Positions 45,473 to 57,400 of a stretch of DNA of 64,000 nucleotides are shown in pieces. The position numbers were made by a program, and so were the translations under genes. Under the pieces are notes generated by a model, which saw nothing but the letters and a program-made list of their open reading frames with translations, was not told the DNA's origin and made no database searches. Within the stretch, counting starts at the first letter, position 1; each line of letters starts with the position of its first letter. Location: assembly GCF_932526225.1 (NCBI RefSeq), contig NC_064048.1, positions 10,472,188 through 10,536,187 of the forward strand, given 5' to 3'. The DNA comes from Nematostella vectensis. Taxonomy: Eukaryota > Cnidaria > Anthozoa > Actiniaria > Edwardsiidae.

Positions 45473-48400
45473 TCATTTCCACACCGCGTGGTACTGAACT
45501 GAGAAGTAAATAATTAAGAATATAGCATATGATATTGGAAAAACTAAGCGAGAGTATTTATCCAGTGGATGGACTCCCTTCTCTGGCCGAACAGACTTGG
45601 CTGTTTTAGTGATGAACCTAGCGATGGATGATTTTCTTCTCAGCTCTCTCCTTTGCGGTCTTCGACGCCCTGTCGCGTTGTTTAGTTGCATGGCGGTACT
45701 ACGCGGTTTATAAGTGATACTACGCCGTCGTTCTGGCGAAGGTGCGGCGTCTACGTTGTTGTTGGCATGGCAAAACTCTTGGTCATTTGGTTCCTGGAAG
45801 CGGTAGGTTTTATCGCCTGCAGTTACGGTAACCACAAGAGGCTCATCCGGTATGGACGCCATCTGTTGAGATAAATAGAAATTAATACTGGAGCGTATCA
45901 CACTGCCAAACCTGTGATGATCTCGGCCATTTAGCCCAACCTGTCACACCTGTTAGCCATACTGTTACGCCTGTTATACCTGTGGGCCGTGCTGCCTTAC
46001 CTGTCATACCTGTTGGCCATGCTGCCTAACCTGTCATACCTGTTGGCCGTGCTACCTAACCTGTCATACCTGTTGGCCATGCTGCCAACCTGTCATACCT
46101 GTTGGCCGTGCTGCCTTACCTGTCATACCTGTTGGCCATGCTGCCAACCTGTCATACCTGTTGGCCATGCTGCCTAACCTGTCATACCTGTTGGCCGTGC
46201 TGCCTAACCTGTCATACCTGTTGGCCGAGCTGCCTAACCTGTCATACCTGTTGGCCGTGCTGCCTAACCTGTCATACCTGTTGGCCGTGCTGCCTAACCT
46301 GTCATACCTGTTGGCCGTGCTGCCTTACCTGTCATACCTGTCGGCCATGCTGCCGAACCTGTTATACCTGTTAGCCATACTGTTACGCCTGTTATACCTG
46401 TTGGCCGTGCTGCCTTACCTGTCATACCTGTTGGCCGTGCTGCCTAACCTGTCATACCTGTTGGCCGTGCTGCCTAACCTGTCATACCTGTTGGCCGTGC
46501 TGCCTTACCTGTCATACCTGTCGGCCATGCTGCCGAACCTGTTATACCTGTTAGCCATACTGTTACGCCTGTTATACCTGTTGGCCGTGCTGCCTAACCT
46601 GTCATACCTGTTGGCCGTGCTGCCTAACCTGTCATACCTGTTGGCCGTGCTGCCTAACCTGTCATACCTGTTGGCCGTGCTGCCTTACCTGTCATACCTG
46701 TTGGCCGTGCTGCCTAACCTGTCATACCTGTTGGCCGTGCTGCCTAACCTGTCATACCTGTTGGCCGTGCTGCCTAACCTGTCATACCTGTTGGCCGTGC
46801 TGCCTAACCTGTCATACCTGTTGGCCGTGCTGCCTAACCTGTCATACCTGTTGGCCGTGCTGCCTAACCTGTCATACCTGTTGGCCGTGCTGCCTAACCT
46901 GTCATACCTGTTGGCCGTGCTGCCTAACCTGTCATACCTGTTGGCCGTGCTGCCTAACCTGTCATACCTGTTGGCCGTGCTGCCTAACCTGTCATACCTG
47001 TTGGCAGTGCTGCCTAACCTGCCATACCTGTTGGCCGTGCTGCCTTACCTGTCATACCTGTCGGCCATGCTGCCGAACCTGTTATACCTGTTAGCCATAC
47101 TGTTACGCCTGTTATACCTGTTGGCCGTGCTGCCTAACCTGTCATACCTGTTGGCCGTGCTGCCTAACCTGTCATACCTGTTGGCCGTGCTGCCTAACCT
47201 GTCATACCTGTTGGCCGTGCTGCCTTACCTGTCATACCTGTTGGCCGTGCTGCCTAACCTGTCATACCTGTTGGCCGTGCTGCCTTACCTGTCATACCTG
47301 TCGGCCATGCTTCCGAACCTTTCATACCTGTTTGCCATGCTGCCTAACCTGTCATACCTGTTGGCCGTGCTGCCTAACCTGTCATACCTGTCGGCCATGC
47401 TGCCGAACCTGTTATACCTGTTAGCCATACTGTTACGCCTGTTATACCTGTTGGCCGTGCTGCCGAACCTGTCATATCTGTTGGCCATGCTGCCTAACCT
47501 GTCATACCTGTTAGCCATGCTACCTAACCTGTCATACCTGTTGGCCATGCTGCCTAACCTGTCATACCTGTTAGCCATGCTGCCTAACCTGTCATACCTG
47601 TTGATCATACTGTTTGCTATACTCCGCTGTCAAATCTGCCGTACCTGCGTGCCTGGTAGAATTCCCGGAAGTGTTATCTTCTTTCGGCGTTCCTTCCTAG
47701 CATCCTTCAGTACGAGCACGTACTCAATAAGTGACATGAACACAAAAACAAACGATATCAACAGGAAGTAGTCAATCGACTTCAGATAGGACACCCTTGG
47801 CATGCCGGCGTTCATAGAACCGCGCATGTAGCTAATGGTAAGAACCGCTGAGATGCCCAGGCCTACGCGTTCTGACCCTTCCTTGGGGTCAATCCAGAAA
47901 GCAATCCAGGACAGAATCACGACGCATGTGCACGGAATATACATCTGGAAGATGTAGTAGAGCGAGCGGCGGCGGAACGACATGGTGGCGGTCAGACCAG
48001 AGAACATGGCTAGAGGGTAGAAACACAGAGGATGAGACATGGTGGCGGTCAGACCAGAGAACATGGCTAGAGGGTAGAAACATAGAGAGTGGGAAATGGT
48101 GGCGGTCAGACCAGAGAACATGGCTAGAGGGTAGAAACAAAGAGCGTGAGACATGTGGCGGTAGCAACTGAGAAAATGGCTAGAGGGTAAAAAAACAGAG
48201 AGTGAGAAATGGTGGCGGTCAGACCAGAGAACATGGCTAGTAAAAACACACAGAGTGAGAAATGGTGGCGATCAGACAAGAGAACATGGCTAGAGGTAAA
48301 AAAAAACAGAGAGTTAGACATGGCGGCGGTAATACCAGAGAACATTGCTAGAGGGTAAAGAAAAAAAAAACAGAGAGTGAGAAATGGTGGCGGTCAAACC

Positions 48401-51400
48401 TGAGAACATGGCTATAGGGTAAAACAACAGTAATAGACGAAAGGTATGGAATGTTTGTATTGACCGATAGAATGCAATCACCTGCAAGATTTGCAAACAC
48501 TGGAGTCGTAGTGTATGAATTTTTGGTTGTGATTTGTCAGTAACATTCCACACATACTTTGGTGTTCACGGTTTTACAGGTCGCGCTGTAATTGTTTGCT
48601 TACTTGAGTAGTCAAAATGCCGCCGATTTACTTGTGTTTGTGGTACTTACGTGAGTGATAGACGGGATGCTTGAGAAAACGTTTTGCCGCGATGATGTCA
48701 AATTGAGCCATCTCTTTGTCATAGATTGCGATATCTGAGCCTACTTTGCTTCGCCATGTGTAATTTAAATCCTTTTGTTCGTACGAAACTGTGCAATGAA
48801 AATGGACTGACATTAGCGGTGATGCTGGGGTTAAATGGCTCTTGTCAGCCACACATTTGTTATTGTTTTATTCAAAATTGGAAACAATATTTTAAGGAAC
48901 TTATTATTAAATAACCATCTAAAAACAAAGTTTCATACGTTATCCATCAATTTCGACCTTAAATATAGAAATAACTTCCCTTAATCAGTCGATGGAAATG
49001 GATGCTTTATCACACTTAGTATTTCGCTAGGGTGACAAAATGGCCGCCGACAGAGAGCCTTTAATAGAAAACATCATATTCGCACTTACAGCTCTCGAAG
49101 GGCAGATGACACGTCTGTTCATCCATGGGGTAGTTACGGAGGTCCACCTTGCACGAGTTGCGCGTCGTTAGCCTGTCACAATGCTAACATGTGTAAGTCT
49201 CAACAAGAGCAACTTTAATTATACCCAAAATGAAAACAATACAGAGGTTACATTCAGTTGATTATAATGATGATATATGAATAAAATTCTGGTATTTGGT
49301 ATAGAAAATTACCTATATATAATGCCATTAATATTTTCCTATAATCATTTCCTGTTTTCCAGATATTTTTTTCTGTTCTCCCTGTTCTTCTTACTTCTTT
49401 TTTTTTTACATTTTTTTTCTATTTTGTCCCTTTTTTTATTTTTTTTTTCATTTATTTTTGCACTTGTGTTTCTTTCGTGTGAATTTGTGTCTGTTCTGTT
49501 GGATATCTTGCATGTAACCCTAGCTGCCAATAAAGGATTTGGAGCCCATTTGACGAGATGAATTCGACTCTGTAGACCCCTTCAATGATAGTTAGGAATA
49601 CCGTTAACTTTATGTGTGAATTTTTGTATAGCAAAGTTTCTATATGGATCTAGTGACCCATCACCAGAGCTAAGGGTACCGATTTGAACTTAATTGATCG
49701 GTGAATCACTACTCTGTACCCCACCGTGGGTTTTTTGCTAGACACGCCCCTGCTCTCGCATGCCTCGCTTGCCTGATCAGAACTCACCTCGCGCTAAGCA
49801 TGACGGATCCGTCGGTCAGGTTGATCCAAACTTTCTTGTTGGAGAAAAGAAGGGCATGAACCTTGGTGTCAATAGAATTCACAAAAAACGTATCGGGAAC
49901 CCAGAGTTTTTCAGATGCTACACCGCTGAGAATGATTTCCCGCTTAATGCCAAACGCAAGACGTGGTTCCTTCCAAAACTGCCCGAGGTACATATCGACA
50001 GTGAACTCCTAAAACAGATAGTCGTACAAATCAGTACAACAAAGCTTGTAAAAATTCGGTTAAACTTTCGTTAGCTGGTTAGCTAGAAAGCGGGGGACTG
50101 GGGTTTAATGACAAATTTTAAGTTATTAAAATTGGTATGTCTTAAATCGGTCCCATAAGGTTAACAATGGATGCTGGTCGTATCAACATTATCAAAGATG
50201 TTTAAAATGCATCTGACAAATTAGACGAATGATCTTATATTTAGATGTTTAATGATGCATCTGATCAAACGGATTTATCATTTTAATGAAAACCTTCAGA
50301 TGTGTTAAGAATTTTCCTGACTAGTCTATAACTGAAAGGTCGCTAAATTATGTAACCTTAGTGAAATGATCGCATTTTTTGCATTTTATTTATGCATTAA
50401 AAAAAAAACATTTAGTTTATATAATGATTTGATTATTCTATGGAGGATAATGTGGAATACACCTATTTCAGGAAAAATTTAACATATTGGGCATCCTGTG
50501 GTAACTTCCATGCATGCTTTGCAGCGCGGGTTCATTGTACGTTGACAAGACCTTGAATAAATCGTTCGCAAAAAGTTACGATTATCAGTACAAATGACCA
50601 ATGACAAAATGTAAAAGAACAGTGTCCCAAGACCCAGGCGCGTACACAGGGGGGAGGGGAGGGGGGTGCGCACCCACCCTTGACAGCCAAAAAGGGGCTA
50701 ATTTCTTAAAAGGAATCTCCAAATTTTATGCCTTTTCCATATGATACGTATGACTACTCAGCCAATCCTGGAGGCCCCCGGAGACCCAAAGGTGCTCCCA
50801 GGAACCAAAGAATAAAGTAGGCACGATTTCCAGCTCGTTTCCGAGAGCCCGCTACTCGCTAGTACGTGCCCCCATTAGTGGGGCCGATGAGGCCTAACGA
50901 CGATTGGAAATAGAGTCTAGGAATGAAGGTGAAACCAGATATTTTTCCTTTGTAATAACCGAAAAAAATACAGCTCTCTTTATGGTTTAGAACCATTCTT
51001 AAGTCAAAGTATCGAGAATACTCATATATACACACTGAATTAAGTGAAAAACAGCACACTTAATGGTCGCGTGCATGAGAACAGAAACAATGATGGCGCA
51101 GTGGACACGATCAATCAGATTTAACCGAATACAACTATTTTATGTAAGTCCCAGCTGACAATAATTTTTGTAGGCCATGGTTTCTTTTGCAGCAGTTCAA
51201 AACTAGAAATAAAAAGTAAGCGCCCTGGCGCGTTTACTCAGGTTTAATCAAATACAGCTCAGCTAGTCATCTTTTAAAGTCCCAACACATCATTTCTTTC
51301 TAGCAGTGCAAGTGGGAATCAGGTGTCTCTGTTAAGAGCATCAATAGTTATCAGTTATGGAGATAAGGGTTATTTGATTATCAGCATTATCAGTGTCTTG

Positions 51401-54400
51401 AGTTTATAGACATTTAAAGATTTGTGGCATGCAATGTCACAAGTCGGTTACTGGCAACATACGAGAGATGCAAAATTGCATGCAACATGGTAATTAGATG
51501 CGTTGATTACCCAGTCGCCCCATTGGTTGTACCGCCGCGTATCGTTTGCATGGAACTTTACCATATTAGTCTCGCTCAACTCCCCGAACGATAGGATGAG
51601 CATGTCCAGCTGAATATCGACGGCTTTAACTGAAAAAAAAAAAAACACTATTTACATACTGAATACCAGAAGGGTACACAGGGGGGTGCGCAGGGTTTCC
51701 CCCATTGGCCGGCAAAAAGTTGGTCATTTCTTATTGAAGGACCGTTAATTTTTTTTTTCATATGATTCCTTTGACTGCGCACCCCCCTCAGCCAATCCTT
51801 GGAACGCGCCTGAATACTGTAGCTCTGACACCAGCACTAATACACTAGCTAATACACTAAAGCTATGATTAAAAAAAAAGACATACATTCACTGAATACA
51901 GTAGCTTAACAGCAGGCATATATGTACAGTACATATGTACAGTACATATATGCCGTTGCTTTTAATAAAAAAGACAGTATACATGTTCTTCCAGTAGATT
52001 TGACGAATAAACACACACACACACATAAATGTATGTTCTTTAATCAGAGCAGTAGCAGTATTAGGGGGGTGCGGAAACATTTAGAACATATTCGGGGGGG
52101 GGGGCATAGCCATATCCTTGTCCCTGTAAATACATCACCTTTGATTGATACAGCATACATATCACTAAAAACAGTAGCGTTGACTAAAACAACACACGCA
52201 CACATGTCCTACTACTGTATACAGAAGCTTTGACCAGGTAGTTTTCGGACTGAAAAACAGCACACACAAACTGTATAGAATAGCTTGGACGAAAATAAGC
52301 ATGCACGTTACTGAAAAAAAAACATAATCTCAATGGCTGTCTAAATGGTCTAAAAGAGACTGGGGCGAGCGCGAAGGAGACCTGTGATATTCTAAAACGT
52401 AAGGGACTAAGCTCCATTTCCAAAATGGCTACCAGCAAATTCGTAGTAAACACGAATTCCTGCAAGTTTACGTGGAAAAACATGGAAATTCTCAACTTAC
52501 AAATATATAGAGCGACAAAAAAGCGAAATTAATTATTAAAGCGGACTCCCAAATATGGTATGTAATGCCTAATAAGGAAATGACCGAGCGAGCTAGAAAA
52601 ACGGTAGTTTTTAAAACAAGATTGACTGACATGAACACACACATATCCAGAACATACTGCAGACAGGTTAGCCACAGTGTTTTTTTTTACTGAAATGCAA
52701 CATAGATATGCTTCAGCACCCCAAATAAAAAGGTAACATACCAGGAATGTTCGGAATGTGTCGAAGAAATGTACCTTTTACTAAGTATGTTTAAATTAAA
52801 TTTTGGTGTGTATGTATAGTAGACCGCAGTGGCTCATGGGAAACGTATATTTGGCCGAAGCCCGATTTTTGAACACCATGTGACCGTTTACAGGCGAATA
52901 AAAAAAATTCCAAACGCTGCTTTATTTGCTCATTTATGCAATACCCATGGAGCACTGGGGGCTATACAACATTTAGATACAAAGTTATAACATTATTTGG
53001 AAGGTGTAACAAAACTAATTAAAAATCCAACTTTATGAGAATAATTCGTCAAATCCAAATGACAAGTGAATTATAGCAGTGACACACCAAGATGGAAAAG
53101 GGTAGATTAGTAGTGTTACTAAAATGGAAATGGTTGACATTGCCAGGTCTGAGGGTTCCATCTCTTATTTATAAATGTGGACTTTAAAAGGACACTAGCA
53201 TACACACATTGGCACCAGTCGGGCCAAGACGGGACGCTAGCACAGTCTATTACCCGTGCAGTTCGGCAACCATGGACAGCTGTTTCGTCCTTATTAGGAC
53301 TCGTCAGCATGGCATAGCCGGTTTGCCTCAGTTAAACTTCATCGGCAAAAAAACTGCAGGGCGACTTCGACTCGAACGAAGTGCTTTAAACCACAGCTTA
53401 GATCCATGTGGGATCTAGAGCTGTGACCGGGCTAGCGTGATGCCTATTCACCAAATCACGCATGCGACCTTTGCTAGTCTAAAACTCCGTCAGATAGCCA
53501 AACTATCCTTGCGAGTATGTATACATAAATGCTTTTAAATTCTTTTAAAGTCCACTCTTATTTATACTCTCTCGGTAACACACACAACAACTGCAAACTA
53601 ATAAAGTATTCACTTAAAACTCAAGCACAACACAGACCCTGAATTAAACCTACTTCCATAATATGGACGTATCCTCTTGTCATATCTTTTAAAGACGTCA
53701 TCCAGCAGTTTACTGATGTTTCTTCCAGGTAAAGCCAAACTTTCGTTCAACGGTTTTAACTCATACTCTGATCTGGAAGTATAACACGAGGGGTGATTAG
53801 TTGTAACAAATCACTCTTTAGCGTTACAGAGATAAATACCAAGCATAACTGGGTCCAGCATCAATTTGATGTTTGTACATCTATTTTGATACTTGAAGTT
53901 GATGATGGGAGATTGCTGCAGACCCGTAACCAGGATTTTGAGGAAGGAAGAAGGGGGCATGAAACCAAATTTAGCCAACGGCGTAACCAGGATTTTTAAC
54001 AGGAGGGGGCCCAAAAGGGACATTCAAGGCATTTTCTCCTGTATTAAAAAAAAAATGTCTCATACATTTATTGCATTTTTGGTTGCTAAAAGGGGGGGGG
54101 CCTAGGCCCCCCCTGGCTACGCCCCTGTTAGCGAACCATTATCTCTTACTTAAAAGGTAGCTATTCCTAACTCACAGTTGTAATTTTTTCTTTCATTTGA
54201 GCAGACCTTCCAGTCAAGTGGGGTGGTTTTTTCGAACCCCTCGAACCCTATTTCAAGGGCATACAACGAGTCCCCTTACCGAAGCACGTTAAAATGGTAT
54301 GTTTCTTCGTTTGAATATGTTCTGATGGCGAAAAATCCATTTTAAAAGTTGCTGAAAAAAACATGTGTTCCGGAAAATAAGGAATTGCTTGAGTTGTTGT

Positions 54401-57400
54401 TTACCGTTTAATAGGAAATCCAGGAATGATATCCCAGTTTTTCCGGAATGCCATAGAGGTAAGAAAAAGATTCCTAGGTTGCTTACCATTTAATCGGAAA
54501 TTCCGAAATGAGATCCCAGAGTTAATCCGGAATGCCAATATGGTAAGAAAAAGTTTCCTTTATTCTTCCGGGGTGACTTATGAACCATTTTGCTTCTGTA
54601 ACCAGGAATTCTACTTTGGGGGCCTCGGTAGAATATTCTATGAAAAACTGCAAATGGTACACGATTTCCCGGAATTTCTGGTATCCCCGGAAGGTGGACT
54701 ACACCTGAAGCAACTCCACAAATTTTCCAGTGGGAGGAATATGTACCATTTACCAAATAACAATAAGTACCGGAATTCTCGATTAAATGGTAAACAAACT
54801 GGTAGTCCACTTTCATCGGGATAGAATTATTTGACCGAGGCCCCTATCGGCCACTATTCCCCAGGACCCCAAAAGTAAAATTTCTGGGTACAGAAGCAAA
54901 GGTACCTAACTCACCCCGGAAATTCTCGGAATATATGGGACTTTTTCTTCCCATTATGGCCTCCTGGAAAACAAGGATCTCAATCCGAAATTTTCCGATG
55001 TTAAACAACAACCAGGTAGTCCACTTTCAGGCCCGTACCCAGGATTTTTCTTTTGGGGAAAGTGGACCTAATTTTTCTGGGGGAGGGATATAACAAAAAG
55101 GGATTTTTTATGCCTTTGCAGTGTCTCCACGGGACGTTTATTGTCGGATTTGGCAACATACCAGAGTGATCTAGCTTATGCTTTATAGTTTTGTCTACGA
55201 ATAGCACGTCTATCTATTGTGTGGCCGTTAAGTGCGTTCGCCCCCCCCCCCCCCCCCCCTGGGTACGGGCCTGACTTTCACCGGGATAGAATAGGATATT
55301 TGACCGAGGCCCCCATCAGCCACTATCCCAACATTACTGGTTAAAACAAAGTTTGTACACCATTTGGGGGTGCTGCGATATAGTTCGCCAGCAGTTTCTT
55401 TGTCTCGAGCAGGCGCGGATACAGACCTCTTACACCCGTTTACATAAGCAGTCAAAATGTTTAGAATAAGGAAGTTCAGTATGAGCTGTTTGTCATCATT
55501 CTTTTAATTGAGGCGACAGTGTTCAGCGCTTTTTATGTAAACAGGTCAGCATTTTTTCCTTAATCCACGCCTAAACGAGCTTTAAGGTTGCTGGGACATT
55601 TCTCTGAGGGCGGCTGCTAGGAAAACTTCAAGACCTTTTAAATCAGCCAATTTTTTTTTTTTAAATAGAATGAATCTAGGCATGGCATCATTGTTTATGA
55701 ATCTCTAGATTTTGATGACGCCACCAGGCGATGACGTCATCACATGACGTCACAACAGAAAAAAATATATAATCTTAGCTGTTGAAGTATCCGCAATAAT
55801 AAATGAAGCTTTATAACATTATTCAGGAGGGAGCCTATAAAGTGACATATGTGTTTTTGATTTTTCCAAATAATAAAATTTTCACACAATTTTGATTTCT
55901 ATTTTTCAACTCTTTAAATCGGAAAATCGATACTTGGTTTTGTAGACGGCAACTAGGTGAATATTCTTTGCCTAAAAAATCGAGATCAGTCCATTCTTCA
56001 GTTTGAAACGCAAACCGAAAGTTGAATTATCTACGCATGCGCAATTGAGTATTGCGATAAAGCCTGGTTACAAATGCGAATGTTGTGAATAAATTTTGTT
56101 ATCAAAATATCGACTATTCTCTCGCTTTTTAACAGTGAAATATGCATTAAAACAACTCAACTTAACTCTTGCTCAAATCAGCAATTTAGGTCAGTAGGTG
56201 TCCTAGGTGAAAAATCATGCTCGCTTATTTTTGTTTTACATAAATTATTACGTTTATTACGTTTTTCTCGAAAGTTTCGGCGTTTGTTTTCGAAGCTAGG
56301 AGTTTTGCGCGCGCGTAAAATTGTATTCCCGCCCATTCCCATCGGGTAATTGAAGCGAGTAACCAAGATCTTTTCTTTCAAATATCGTCAATAGCATATT
56401 ATCAGACCTCATTCGCAGATTGTTATTCTAAAGATTTGTCGCAAACAGTACGTTATATTTTAGTAATAAATAATAAAAAGGAGTGGTTGATCAACATTAT
56501 TTAAAGAAGGCCAATCACACCGCCATTTTATGCTCCCGCTCAATGGCAAGTTCACATAAAGCATCCATTTCCATCGAGTAATTTAAACAAGTAAGCAATA
56601 AATTTTCAATCAAATATCGTTAATAACATATCAGACTTTATTCGTAGATTGTTATCTTGAAGTTTCCCTGCGAATAAACCGCTGTATTTTCAATGATAAA
56701 CAATAACAAAGGAGTAGGTGATCAACATTCTTTAAGAATATTGGTCAATACTTATGCTGAATACAGGGGTATTAACAAAGGGACACTGCTGCTCGACGTT
56801 GCAATTTTGCGGAAACTTAATACAAAGTTTAATCTTCTTACTCTGTTTCTCCTCTCCTCGGCTTTAATAAAGCGTCTTCAAAGGAAGAGAAATTCCGTCT
56901 ATGGCCTGCCTCTCTGTAAGTAAAACGAATAGCACAAACGTCTTAAAAGATTCAAAGTAACCGAGATTGTGGATGTTTTACAAATCAGTAAGACGGTTTT
57001 TTTATTTCTGTGAGTATGTTTTCATGAAGTGCGCACAAATAATAGAGCACATACGGCTGCGCGAGCTTATGTGAACATTTAACCCACTAGCACCTCAATC
57101 GGCCTGTACCGGCCTTGAGAAGTAGCCACAACAAGGGATTAGAAGATGAGACCGCAAAATACTGTTGTCAAAGCTTTGATACCGCTGATGACTTGGAGAA
57201 GCTGTGTTTGACTTTGACTGGCTGTAAAAAAAACTCAAAATAAGGGGAGGTATCTATTTTCGGTCTGTTCTTTTTTTTTTTTTTTTGGAAATTCAGCTAA
57301 AAAATATCCAGAACTCAATGGGTTAACTCTATAAGAATAAATCTCACGCCGAGAACTCGAGTTTTGAACCAGTAGTGTACTGTATCTGTTTGGGATCATC

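Noticed and set aside
46161-47771. 536-codon + strand open frame of Leu/Tyr/Ser-rich repeats, looking like a membrane protein
   Set aside because: It lies entirely over a 30-bp minisatellite whose unit is a multiple of three, antisense to the receptor intron and partly antisense to the M1-M3 exon.
49277-49561. Phe/Leu-rich hydrophobic small protein
   Set aside because: T-rich low-complexity intron sequence of the receptor gene; no start context or conservation visible.
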